Source: Lachnospiraceae bacterium UBA3401 (GTDB lineage: Bacteria > Bacillota > Clostridia > Lachnospirales > Lachnospiraceae). Taken from it: a stretch of 40,030 bases of DNA. Of the stretch, positions 17,573-25,462 are shown piece by piece (the first letter of the stretch is position 1; the number at the start of each line of letters is the position of its first letter). The stretch lies in contig DEPD01000082.1 in the NCBI GenBank assembly GCA_002358575.1, positions 44,885-84,914 of the forward strand, written 5' to 3'. The notes beneath the pieces are model-generated. The model was not told the DNA's origin, made no database searches, and saw only the letters and a program-made list of their open reading frames with translations. A program made the position numbers and the translations under genes.

Positions 17573-17986
17573 GTGGGAAAATTGTTACTACTGACACTTA
17601 ACGAACAAGAAGAAAAAATGATTGACAAAATCATAACGGCAATATCTGATTATATACAAATTGAACCTATGGAGATTACGCCCGCTTCCATGTTATCTTT
17701 TCCGGGACTGGAAATAAGGCAGAGCCAACACAGAGTAATTCAAGGCGGGGAAGATGTAAACCTTACCCGCCTTGAATATAATACCCTTGTATTCCTTGCT
17801 TCCAATCCCGGCATTGCATTAACACGGACACAGATATTTGAAGCCGTTTGGAACATGGACAGCGATAGCTGCCATTCAAGCGTTGTCAACGTGATTTACA
17901 ACCTACGGAGAAAGATAGAGCCGGACTGCAAAAACCCGACCTATATAAAAACCGTGTTAGGTGTCGGCTATAAATTCAGCGGATAA
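17573..17986 (+). CDS. OmpR-type winged-helix DNA-binding protein without receiver domain
   Basis: A 137-residue protein starting at GTG 17573 after GGGAGGTGGTAAC. The C-terminal 90 residues are a typical response-regulator winged helix (RLEYNTLVFLASNPG, QIFEAVW, SVVNVIYNLRRKIE, IKTVLGVGYKF). The N-terminus is short and has no phosphorylation site. Stand-alone versions like this are common in Firmicute conjugative elements and probably regulate element genes. The strong hairpin following the gene would end its transcript. Confidence 0.85.
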   Translation: MGKLLLLTLNEQEEKMIDKIITAISDYIQIEPMEITPASMLSFPGLEIRQSQHRVIQGGEDVNLTRLEYNTLVFLASNPGIALTRTQIFEAVWNMDSDSCHSSVVNVIYNLRRKIEPDCKNPTYIKTVLGVGYKFSG

Positions 17987-17989
17987 ACG

Positions 17990-18025
17990 CCGGGGAATGA
18001 TGATAGATACACTGTCATTCCCCGG
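17990..18025 (+). terminator. Terminator after the winged-helix gene
   Basis: CCGGGGAATGA (17990-18000) pairs perfectly with TCATTCCCCGG (18015-18025). The T-run that follows is weak (TGTCCTTTTC), so it is a hairpin terminator of moderate quality. Confidence 0.6.
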
Positions 18026-18425
18026 TGTCCTTTTCTGCCATTGTGGACGCTTAGAAGCCCTTTTCCGGGCATTTCCTTACCCATGCCATAACGCCCCGGA
18101 AATGCCCTTAAAACGCTTTTTGCTCCTGTTCTATGTCTGTATTTGTTTTCCATTTTCGTTTTTCTATAAGGGTTTGGGAAACTTCCCACCAAATAAAAAT
18201 TCTATACGTCACTTCTCATAAAGATAGAGAATTTTTCGGGATTGAGTACTCAATCCCTATGCTTGCTATTCCGCTATTCTAAACTTTTTATAAAATTTCA
18301 AAAAAACTTTGCCATTTTTTACCTCCCGTGCGTAGTAAGTAGTAGAGGGGGATTTTACGCTATTCCCGTATAGTGTACTTGCCGCTTCTCATAAAATTTA
18401 AGGAAACCGTCAAAGGAGAAAGTTT
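18026..18425 (+). other. Palindrome-rich non-coding region before tnpW
   Basis: No gene is recognised. There is a 10-bp inverted repeat at 18067-18076/18098-18107 (GGGCATTTCC/GGAAATGCCC), an AAAAATTCT/AGAATTTTT pair near 18195-18236, and a perfect 20-bp palindrome at 18238-18257 (GGGATTGAGT and its complement). The palindrome is a good candidate operator for a dimeric regulator. Confidence 0.5.
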
Positions 18426-18605
18426 ATGTCAAAAATGAATAATTCTCCTACACCCGATACCCAAATACGCATGGAAAATCTTTCCATAGATAAAATGAGG
18501 CTGACCGTTACCAACATCTACCCCGCCTTTCAGAAAAAATCAGAACAGGAAGCCCGGCAGGAAATCGGGGCAAGGCTCTATCAGATTTTTAAGAAATATG
18601 CGTAA
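18426..18605 (+). CDS. tnpW: Transposon-encoded protein TnpW
   Basis: A 59-residue protein with the TnpW pattern: a variable start, then MRLTVTNIYPAFQKKSEQ and a C-terminal helix ARLYQIFKKYA. TnpW is a small protein of unknown function named from Tn4451 and found beside serine recombinases in many clostridial elements. AAAGGAG precedes the ATG by 7 bp. The recombinase gene follows 76 bp downstream. Confidence 0.82.
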   Translation: MSKMNNSPTPDTQIRMENLSIDKMRLTVTNIYPAFQKKSEQEARQEIGARLYQIFKKYA

Positions 18606-18613
18606 GTCCCTTG

Positions 18614-18646
18614 CAAAACAATCATGGAAACGATATGATCGTTTTG
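18614..18646 (+). other. Hairpin between tnpW and the recombinase
   Basis: CAAAACAATCAT (18614-18625) pairs with ATGATCGTTTTG (18635-18646) with one mismatch around a 9-nt loop. A smaller palindrome, AAACGAT-ATG-ATCGTTT (18628-18644), competes with it. It lies just before the recombinase ribosome site and may modulate recombinase production. Confidence 0.5.
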
Positions 18647-18681
18647 TGGATATGCGTCTTACGTTTTAGGAGGTAGATAGA

Positions 18682-20190
18682 GTGTACGACGCATTATATG
18701 CAAGACAGTCAATCGAAAAAAAGGACAGCATATCCGTAGAAAGCCAGCTTGAGTATTGCAGATACGAAACCCACGGGGAAGCCTGCATTGAATATACAGA
18801 CAAAGGCTTTTCGGGCAAGGACACCAACCGTCCCGGCTTTGAAAAAATGATGAACGATATTCGCGCAGGAAAAATCAAACGGGTTATTGTCTACAAACTC
18901 GACCGTATCAGCCGTTCCATTTTGGATTTTGCAAACATGATGGAGATATTTCAGAAATATCATGTGGAGTTTGTTTCTTCCACGGAAAAATTTGACACGT
19001 CCACGCCGATCGGCAGGGCGATGTTAAATATCTGCATCGTGTTCGCCCAACTGGAACGGGAAACTATACAAAAGCGCGTAACGGACGCTTATTATGCACG
19101 GTGCAAGCGCGGCTTCTACATGGGCGGACGTATCCCCTACGGCTACCGTCTGACGAACACGGTCATTGACAATATCCGCACGTCCATGTACGAGGAAGTC
19201 TCGGAAGAAAGCGAACAGTTAAAGCTGATTTACTCTATGTATGCGGACATGGACAATTCCCTTGGGGACATTGTGCGGTACTTGAACGAACACCAGATTA
19301 AAAATCTGCGTGGCGCGAACTGGAATACCGCCCGTATCAGTGAAATGCTCCGCAATCCCGCGTATGTGCAAGCCGATATTGACGTGTATCAGTTTTTCCA
19401 AAGTCAAGGCGCTAACATCTATAACCCGGCAAGTGACTTCACGGGTTACAATGCCTGCTATCTCTACAAGGGTACGGTTTCCACTTCAAGAAAGCAGAGT
19501 GATTTATCCGACAAAGAGATTGTGCTTGCGCCGCATAAGGGTTTTATCCCCTCAAAGACGTGGTTGGCATGCCGCATACGGTGTCTAAACAACCGGCAGT
19601 CAACAAAGACCTGCAAACCGAAAAATTCATGGCTCGTCGGCAAGGTAAAATGCGGCAAATGCGGTTATGCGCTGACAATCCGTAAGGCGAAAACAAAGTG
19701 GGGACGTTACTTTGTTTGCAGCCAGTCGGGAAGCCGTGGAAGCAACTGTACTGGGGCAGGCTGTACGGTTTATGCAGACGTTTTAGAGGAATATATGCTT
19801 GGTGCAATCAAGGAAAGACTGTCAGAATTTCAAAAACTCTCCTGCCTATCTGACACAGGAGAAGAACAAAGACACATGACGAAAAAAATCCGTCTGACAC
19901 AGATTGAGGAAGAAATCGAAGAACTTCTCTCCAAAGTGTCCGGGGCAAGCGGCGTTCTGATGAAGTACATAGACGAAAAAGTATCAGAACTGGACGCAGA
20001 GCGGAAAGCCTTGCAGGAAGAAATTGTTACGGCAAATGTCACAGACACAGAGGGCAGATTGAAGCAGATAACCAATCATGTAGAAACATGGGAAACGCTC
20101 TCTTTTGAGGACAGACAGGCGGTAGTCGATACGCTTATCAAAGTTATTCGCATTGCAGACGGAAACATTGAAATTACTTGGAACATTTAA
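18682..20190 (+). CDS. Large serine recombinase (TnpX-like), integrase/excisionase of the element
   Basis: A 502-residue site-specific recombinase starting at GTG 18682 after AGGAGGTAGATAGA. The N-terminal resolvase domain has the nucleophile Ser10 in YARQS, Arg8, and LDRISRS (Arg75, Arg78). The recombinase domain follows (about 150-290), then a zinc ribbon (C324, C327, C346, C356, C361) and a coiled-coil stretch (about 400-460). Such enzymes cut both strands at a central dinucleotide and exchange ends between attP and attB. Its gene is next to attR, and the predicted att sites centre on GA as for TnpX of Tn4451 and Tn5397, so this protein probably drives excision from cotJC. Confidence 0.95.
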   Translation: MYDALYARQSIEKKDSISVESQLEYCRYETHGEACIEYTDKGFSGKDTNRPGFEKMMNDIRAGKIKRVIVYKLDRISRSILDFANMMEIFQKYHVEFVSSTEKFDTSTPIGRAMLNICIVFAQLERETIQKRVTDAYYARCKRGFYMGGRIPYGYRLTNTVIDNIRTSMYEEVSEESEQLKLIYSMYADMDNSLGDIVRYLNEHQIKNLRGANWNTARISEMLRNPAYVQADIDVYQFFQSQGANIYNPASDFTGYNACYLYKGTVSTSRKQSDLSDKEIVLAPHKGFIPSKTWLACRIRCLNNRQSTKTCKPKNSWLVGKVKCGKCGYALTIRKAKTKWGRYFVCSQSGSRGSNCTGAGCTVYADVLEEYMLGAIKERLSEFQKLSCLSDTGEEQRHMTKKIRLTQIEEEIEELLSKVSGASGVLMKYIDEKVSELDAERKALQEEIVTANVTDTEGRLKQITNHVETWETLSFEDRQAVVDTLIKVIRIADGNIEITWNI

Positions 20191-20267
20191 CCATTAACCA
20201 TGAAAGATTGAAGTACAGCATTTTGAGGGAAATATTTTATGAGATATTTTTACTTCAATCCTCCCGT

Positions 20268-20278
20268 TTTGGTGAAGC
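20268..20278 (+). other. attR core of the integrative element
   Basis: An exact copy of the attL core TTTGGTGAAGC, with the central GA at 20274-20275. The preceding arm 20249-20270 is complementary to 13127-13148 at 19 of 22 positions. Downstream is cotJC coding sequence. Confidence 0.9.
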
Positions 20279-20348
20279 TCTCCGCATTGCGCAGGAGAAC
20301 CTTGATTCCCGCAACTTTTATGCGTTTAACCCAGAATTTGATAAGTAA
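20268..20348 (+). pseudogene. cotJC: CotJC, displaced C-terminal 26 codons
   Basis: In the frame TTT-GGT-GAA-GCT this reads FGEALRIAQENLDS, then RNFYAFNPEFDK and TAA. That is the conserved CotJC tail, missing from the 5' part at 12600-13175. It has no start of its own, so it is silent until the element leaves. The operon's terminator follows at 20399. Confidence 0.93.
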
Positions 20349-20398
20349 GAAAAATTCTCTTATTCTTATTGAAAAACTTATCTATCAACATACACTAC

Positions 20399-20442
20399 AA
20401 AATAGCAGATTTGCAGATATAAGACTGCAAATCTGCTATTTT
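20399..20442 (+). terminator. Terminator of the cotJ operon
   Basis: A perfect 18-bp stem (20399-20416 with 20425-20442) with loop ATATAAGA and an A-rich 5' and T-rich 3' flank. It lies 50 bp after the cotJC tail, as expected for the end of the uninterrupted operon. Confidence 0.85.
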
Positions 20443-20611
20443 AATTAATAATAGTATAATATGTACAAGCAATAAAACGATTGCGAAAATTCTCTCGTTT
20501 TAAAAAAACTATTGGCAGATAATATGTACGAAATCGAAAAATTCAATTTATACATTAATGATAACGGTAGGATTGTTGGCGGCATAGTAGCCGGAGGTTT
20601 GGGTTTACAGT

Positions 20612-20695
20612 CAGTCGGGAAACCGTGGAAGCAATTGTACAGGGGCAGGTTGTACGATTTATGCGGACGTATTGGAAGAAGAAATAATTTCATAG
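20612..20695 (+). pseudogene. Relic of a second serine recombinase gene
   Basis: This stretch matches the zinc-ribbon segment of the intact recombinase (19723-19794) at about 60 of 72 positions. In frame it reads QSGNRGSNCTGAGCTIYADV, then LEEEIIS and TAG. The differences show it is not a recent copy but the debris of a separate, related element. It overlaps the 3' end of the ApbE gene on the other strand. Confidence 0.75.
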
Positions 20696-21762
20696 TCTTT
20701 TGTGATGAAAATAGCTTCCACATTCTCCAAACTGCGAATATATTCCAGTCCTTTTTCAACCCCAAGGATATAACAATAGGTGCTTAGTGCGTCTCCTTCT
20801 AAAGAAGAATTGGAGAGGATAGTAACACCTAGAAGGTCATTTTGAACGGGGTAGCCAGTAGCTGTGTCAAAAATATGATGGTAGATTGTTTTGTCCTTCC
20901 CACTGTTATCTGTTATAAAATAGCGTTCATAACAGCCGGAAGAAACGACAGAACAGTCACTTTTTTGCAAGGTAGTGATAACTTCATTGACAGCGCCAAA
21001 TGGTTTTTGGATTCCCACATGGAAAGGAGTGCCATCTGGTTTGGAGCCAATCAGCAAAACATTTCCGCCAAGACTGATAATGCCATTTTTTACCCCTTCT
21101 GACAATAAATAAGATTTTAACTGATCTGCAATATATCCTTTTGCAATAAAGCCAAGATCAATCGTGCTTTGGCAATCTTTGAGTATAACAAAGTAATCTG
21201 CATTGTCAGAGAGAGTTGTAGTATACTCGATTTCCGTTCCATTGGCATCTATAATTTGCACATTTTGATAGTTAACATGTTTTAGAAGTTGTGTGAGTTT
21301 TTGTTGGGAAGGAATATAATATTTGTAGTCTGCCACAGCAGATGTTTGTTTCATTTGCCCGGAAATATTCCACTCTTCAGAGATTGCGCGAAGCGTGAGA
21401 TCTAGCATTCCGTGACTTTGCGCACAGTAATATAGTGCAGACTGAATCAGCACAGCAGTATCATAAGAGACTGGCACAGCTTGTCCATTAGCATGATTGA
21501 TATTCCAAATCTCAGACCCTTTTTGTGTCGCACTAAATAGAGACTCATATTTTTCGCAGAGCATAAGACAATGGTCAAGTGTTTCCTCCTTTTGCGAATC
21601 ATAGATTGTAATTGTCACAACTGTGTCAAATGCAAAACCAGTGCGTGATATTGGAACAGCGTATCGCTGGCTGGAACAACCAGTTATAATGCAAATTAGT
21701 ATTGCAAACCCAAATAGTAAGAATTTTTTATAGTTTTTTACAGATGTAATTAATGTTTTCAT
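20659..21762 (-). CDS. apbE: FAD:protein FMN transferase (ApbE family), lipoprotein
   Basis: ApbE attaches FMN covalently to threonine residues of membrane or surface flavoproteins. The 367-residue product begins with a lipoprotein signal (Cys29 in IITGC). It has the family opening AFDTVVTITIYD, the SLGGNVLLIGSKPDG segment near residue 235, and the metal/FAD-binding HIFDTATGYPVQNDLLGVT followed by EGDALST. It would act on the outer membrane face, as expected for Rnf-type or extracellular electron-transfer proteins, none of which is encoded here. Its last dozen codons (KDYEIISSSNTSA region) run into recombinase relic DNA, so the natural C-terminus was probably altered. Confidence 0.93.
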   Translation of the reverse strand: MKTLITSVKNYKKFLLFGFAILICIITGCSSQRYAVPISRTGFAFDTVVTITIYDSQKEETLDHCLMLCEKYESLFSATQKGSEIWNINHANGQAVPVSYDTAVLIQSALYYCAQSHGMLDLTLRAISEEWNISGQMKQTSAVADYKYYIPSQQKLTQLLKHVNYQNVQIIDANGTEIEYTTTLSDNADYFVILKDCQSTIDLGFIAKGYIADQLKSYLLSEGVKNGIISLGGNVLLIGSKPDGTPFHVGIQKPFGAVNEVITTLQKSDCSVVSSGCYERYFITDNSGKDKTIYHHIFDTATGYPVQNDLLGVTILSNSSLEGDALSTYCYILGVEKGLEYIRSLENVEAIFITKDYEIISSSNTSA

Positions 21763-22312
21763 AGTCTATGTTTTTCCTCTTTGTATGTAATCATAACAAT
21801 GAATGTTAGTGAAGTCAATCTTTCGTTATTTTTACAGTTCTTTTGTGTTAACTAAATGATTTATTATAGTTTTGCCAACAATAACAAAAATGTCTCGATT
21901 TCGGTAAAAGTATTTGCAAAGTTAATTTTATATGAATTTTATGCAATATAAAAAAGTAACAATTCCGTCATATCCATTCATAAATTATCAATTTGTACAA
22001 TTTGACAATGCATTTAGGCTATTTCCAACAATTTATTTTATGTTGGGTGCTTGTTTTATAATGGAATATACAAAGTGCCTTATATGAACAAGTTCCCGAC
22101 AGCATTTTGTATATTCCATTTTGCCGATGAAACTATTACTAAAAATAATTAAATATTCAGAAAATAATTGAAATTGTATTTGAAATGCTATATAATAAAG
22201 CCTGTAAATCTGTTATGTAAATGAAAAATGGCTTCTCAAAACAAAGAATTAGCATGAAATAGGGCTTATAGAATCCGAGAGTCTACAAAATAGAAATGGA
22301 GGATTATATCAT
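21763..22312. other. Intergenic region with long inverted repeat
   Basis: The divergent ApbE and GH25 genes are separated by 550 AT-rich bases without a recognisable gene. A perfect 15-bp inverted repeat (AATGGAATATACAAA at 22060-22074, complement at 22106-22120) encloses 31 nt. The GH25 promoter lies downstream of it at 22168. Confidence 0.6.
22168..22196 (+). promoter_or_regulatory. Promoter of the GH25 gene
   Basis: TTGAAA (22168-22173), a 17-bp spacer and TATAAT (22191-22196). The start near 22203 gives a leader of about 110 nt. Confidence 0.7.
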
Positions 22313-23644
22313 ATGAAATTGCATGATGATTATTATGAGGAAGAACATAGTTCCGGTTCCAAAATGACATATGTGTATATGGCGCTGATTATGTCAGTGA
22401 TTATCCTTGGTGTGACAGCGCTTGTATTTTGGGCAAATCAGTCAAAATCGAAATCTGACGGGAGCGGTTATGCCGCAGCGCTCGCCCAGAAAGAAGCAAA
22501 GGCAGCAGAGGAGAGACGAATGGAGGCAAATTCTTCGGAAAATGTGAGTACAAAGAGCAAGCTCACATCAAATGACCTTGATATATGGACGCTTCCAGAC
22601 ACAGGGAGGGAGAAAAATTCCACGCAGTCCAATCGAAACAATGGCACAGTTACAAACCAAACGACAGGAGAGACAGTGATTGATGGCTCTTCAAGTGCTT
22701 CGGATAGCAAAGAACAGTCCAAGACTGCGGACGAACTATCAAATGGCAAGACTTCTGTTTATGATATGACTACCAAAGAAGATACATCTAAAGAGAAGAA
22801 GAGTGAGGAGAACGAGACAGAAACTTCACAGGAGGACGAAAAAGAGAAGGAGGACGAAAAAGAGAAGGAGGACGAGGAAGAAAAGGAGCTTGTAAAACGC
22901 ATTCAAGTTAAACATGCAGATGGGTCAAGAGAGTGGGTAGATGTCAATGAAGAGATTCCACGAAATAAATATGATTTGTCTAATTTGAAATATAAGAAGC
23001 CCATTATGAATTATTATGAGGACAATAAGATTGTGTCCAAGTGTGGTGTTGATATTTCGGCCAATCAGGGTGAGGTTGACTTTAATAAGTTAAAAAACGC
23101 AGGCTGTGATTTTGTAATGATTAAAGTTGGAGCAAGAGGTTACAGCAGTGGCAAGCTTGTTTTGGACACGGAGTATGAGCATAATTTGAAAGCTGCAAAG
23201 AAAGCTGGGCTTGATATTGGGGTATACTTTTGTTCACAGGCTATCAACAGATCGGAGGCAAGAGAGGAAGCAGATGAGCTTTTGGATGCCATATCAGGCT
23301 ACAGTGTGAAGTATCCAGTTGCATTTGCTATGGAGACAGTAGTTGATGATATGGCACGTATTGAATCACTTGATATGACAGAGCGAACACAAATTGCGAA
23401 AGCGTTTATGAATAGGATTGAAGATGCGGGATACCAGTCTATGATTTATGGGGATAAAGAGTGGCTTTTGACAATGGTGGATATGGAAGAGTTACAAGAA
23501 TATGATGTATGGTTTGCACAGGACAGTGATGAACCAGAATATCCATATGAATTTGGCATGTGGCAGTACGATTCTGATGCCAGCATCAAAGGGATAAATG
23601 GTGATGCGACAATGATTATGAGTTTTAAGGATTATGCAAAATAG
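22313..23644 (+). CDS. Membrane-anchored GH25 (lysozyme-like) protein with altered active site
   Basis: A 443-residue protein: cytoplasmic start, one membrane helix (about 18-41), a long low-complexity Ser/Thr then Glu/Lys linker (about 45-193), a short basic strand region, and a GH25 muramidase domain (about 244-443). GH25 enzymes cut the glycan strand of peptidoglycan. Asp247 of CGVDIS is the conserved first acid. The usual D-x-E after PV reads PVAFAME here, so Glu341 is kept but the partner Asp is Ala339. Activity may be weak or lost. Two perfect 18-bp DNA repeats (22831-22866) plus a partial third encode the Glu/Lys tract. GGAGG precedes the ATG. Confidence 0.9.
   Translation: MKLHDDYYEEEHSSGSKMTYVYMALIMSVIILGVTALVFWANQSKSKSDGSGYAAALAQKEAKAAEERRMEANSSENVSTKSKLTSNDLDIWTLPDTGREKNSTQSNRNNGTVTNQTTGETVIDGSSSASDSKEQSKTADELSNGKTSVYDMTTKEDTSKEKKSEENETETSQEDEKEKEDEKEKEDEEEKELVKRIQVKHADGSREWVDVNEEIPRNKYDLSNLKYKKPIMNYYEDNKIVSKCGVDISANQGEVDFNKLKNAGCDFVMIKVGARGYSSGKLVLDTEYEHNLKAAKKAGLDIGVYFCSQAINRSEAREEADELLDAISGYSVKYPVAFAMETVVDDMARIESLDMTERTQIAKAFMNRIEDAGYQSMIYGDKEWLLTMVDMEELQEYDVWFAQDSDEPEYPYEFGMWQYDSDASIKGINGDATMIMSFKDYAK
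22831..22880 (+). repeat. 18-bp tandem repeat in the GH25 linker
   Basis: GGAGGACGAAAAAGAGAA occurs twice without change (22831-22848, 22849-22866), followed by a diverged partial copy. It encodes EDEKEK repeats and could expand or contract in frame. Confidence 0.8.
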
Positions 23645-23662
23645 CAAATAATATTATAATAT

Positions 23663-23703
23663 CAAACAAAAAAGAGCAAGTAATCAAGGCTCTTTTTTGT
23701 TTG
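23663..23703. terminator. Bidirectional terminator between converging genes
   Basis: A perfect 15-bp stem CAAACAAAAAAGAGC (23663-23677) with its complement at 23689-23703, with A- and T-runs on both sides. It serves the GH25 gene and the minus-strand AP2-like gene. Confidence 0.9.
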
Positions 23704-24481
23704 GCTTATAATTTAGAATCTTGTCTGACACTTTTAGGCGAGAGTAGATATCAGCGTATGCTGAGGGAGAAAGCCCGTCAATATAATTTGGAGTATAACT
23801 CTTTTTTACGCCATTTTTTTTCAAAATATCGATTGCCTTGTTGTAGGCAATTGCAGCGTCAACTTCACTGTGATAGTAGCCAACAATATAATATCCAGGC
23901 ACATTGATGCGTGCTCGATATCTTTTTTTTCCCTTATAAACAACCTCAGCGACACCCTGATAACGATTAATAATGGCTATGTTTTCATGACGAAAATCTG
24001 TGTCATCATCATTCAAAAAGAGATAATCTTTTCCTGCAACAGCAAAGTTTCGGATGCCGTAGCGGTTCAGAATATTTATGTGCATACCATAATCAGCGAC
24101 AAAGAGATGCCCATCGCGTTTCATTATTTTGCGCGATGAGTAATAAAACAAGTCGTCAATATCAAATTTTAGCACATCTGTAGGAGATAAATAGTAATAA
24201 AAGAATTTTGTCCTTGCATAGATAGGCGTGCCGAAATAAATGCCATTATCGCGGAAATTGATTAATATAACCCACTTTTCAAAGGGAAGGGGGGAGTAGT
24301 TCCTGTACTGATTGATACTTAGTCGCTCACGGTTTAAAATACGGTCTGCCTCAAGATAGGCGGCATTTGCTTTCGATATAGTATCAAATCCGCCAAGACT
24401 GATATGCTTTCTCCGATATGTAATGGAGGCGCGATAATAGACTGTGCCGTCCTTTTTTCTTGCAGCAAATGTACCTTTCAT
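23684..24481 (-). CDS. AP2-like DNA-binding protein with possible degenerate HNH region
   Basis: A 265-residue protein with two similar basic, aromatic-rich modules: about 1-48 (YYRASITYRRKHISLGGF, then a helix) and about 190-240 (KRYRARINVPGYYIVGYYHS, then a helix AAIAYNKAIDIL). Both resemble bacterial AP2/integrase N-terminal DNA-binding folds. The middle contains DDDTDFRHENIAIINR, like the end of HNH-AP2 homing endonucleases, but no full HNH motif is visible. It probably binds DNA; its target is unknown. AAGGGG precedes the ATG. The 3' end overlaps the bidirectional terminator. Confidence 0.6.
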   Translation of the reverse strand: MKGTFAARKKDGTVYYRASITYRRKHISLGGFDTISKANAAYLEADRILNRERLSINQYRNYSPLPFEKWVILINFRDNGIYFGTPIYARTKFFYYYLSPTDVLKFDIDDLFYYSSRKIMKRDGHLFVADYGMHINILNRYGIRNFAVAGKDYLFLNDDDTDFRHENIAIINRYQGVAEVVYKGKKRYRARINVPGYYIVGYYHSEVDAAIAYNKAIDILKKNGVKKSYTPNYIDGLSPSAYADIYSRLKVSDKILNYKPNKKEP

Positions 24482-24572
24482 TGCAATAACCCCTTCGTTT
24501 ATTTTAAATAAACTGATAAATGTATTGTAGAAGTATGAGGATTATTTGTCAAGCTGATATCTTTTTTCGTTA

Positions 24573-25337
24573 TTATTCCCGCTCAATGTCATAGTCTTTC
24601 TCAATACTTTCTATCCATTTTTCTGCCTTTTGTTCAATCTGTTTTTCAAGGTGTGCAGTATGTTGTTCAATGTTTTCAGAATAGGTATTTGTAAACATAT
24701 TTCCTAAGAAAGCATTGATAAAATCTTGGCTTAAATGAACTTTCCACTGTCCATTGTCCTGATAAGCAGAAACAGTGACTTGGATAACACTCAGATCACT
24801 GGTTTCTAAGCTGTCGATAATAGAAATCAGAGTATTCTTTCCAGCAGTCAGTTCTGCCATGTCTGCTGCGAACTGTACGAATCCTAGTCCTGGATTTTCC
24901 AGTATGTTTTCCAAGATTTGAGATTCATATTGTTCCATTACTTTTGCCATATCAATGTTTGTGATAATCATATCCAGTTCTGCTGCGTCATTATTTTCGC
25001 GTACATCTGTGATTTCCCATGTTAGATGCTCTATTATTTTCTGGTCTAGATGATAGTTTGCCAGATAGCGTTTGCTCTGTTTGGAACGAGGCTGTAACAG
25101 CTCATTAAAAACACGATATTCATTCTCTACTGGCATACCAATCCAGTTGTCATAGGTCTGTACATAATTATCTGTGTATTGATTTAAGGTTTCCATGTCC
25201 AGATTTTGAATGCTTTCCATAATACATTCGACAGTCTCTTGTGGCGTGGACGGCGGGGGAGAGGAAGCTTCTGTTTTCCCACAGGCACACAGTAGTAAGA
25301 TACTTGCTGCCAAAACGGCAATAATTTTTCGTTTCAT
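24573..25337 (-). CDS. Putative lipoprotein of unknown function
   Basis: The 254-residue protein has a lipoprotein signal ending LLCACG, with Cys19 the lipidation site, then a Ser/Pro-rich spacer. The remaining domain is mostly helical and acidic, of the general DUF4878/DUF5105-like shape (ETVECIMESIQNLDMETLNQY; VTVSAYQDNGQWKVHLSQDF), seen in many secreted proteins of Firmicutes. The exact family is uncertain. AAAGGAG precedes the ATG. It lies downstream of the second two-component pair on the same strand, 183 bp away. Confidence 0.65.
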   Translation of the reverse strand: MKRKIIAVLAASILLLCACGKTEASSPPPSTPQETVECIMESIQNLDMETLNQYTDNYVQTYDNWIGMPVENEYRVFNELLQPRSKQSKRYLANYHLDQKIIEHLTWEITDVRENNDAAELDMIITNIDMAKVMEQYESQILENILENPGLGFVQFAADMAELTAGKNTLISIIDSLETSDLSVIQVTVSAYQDNGQWKVHLSQDFINAFLGNMFTNTYSENIEQHTAHLEKQIEQKAEKWIESIEKDYDIERE

Positions 25338-25462
25338 TTTTAATCTCCTTTCGGTTCTTGATTCATCTGGCTAGAATTTTAATTTCTGCTAGATGGAGTA
25401 CTCAAAGAGTGTTTGTAATGCTGATAGTTACAGTATATTTACACAAAGGAGGAAACGCAACT

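Larger units (their letters stand above)
13116..20278 (+). mobile_element. Tn4451/TnpX-type integrative element inserted in cotJC (7,152 bp)
   Basis: The element is bounded by 11-bp direct repeats that split cotJC in frame. It contains hairpins and a decayed replication-initiator gene at the left; a MATE-GNAT-MATE cargo; a palindromic element; a winged-helix regulator; a TnpW homologue; and a large serine recombinase at the right end. No intact relaxase or conjugation gene is present, so it is at most mobilisable and perhaps only excisable. Base composition varies inside: AT-rich MATE genes, more GC-rich recombinase. The Tn4451-family link rests on TnpW, the recombinase type and the GA crossover. 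Confidence 0.9.

Noticed and set aside
20512..20787. Open frame beginning MADNMYEIEKF with a Gly-rich GGIVAGG stretch that could suggest a bacteriocin
   Set aside because: There is no ribosome site, and its second half is antisense to apbE and the recombinase relic. The Gly-rich part alone is not enough for a call.
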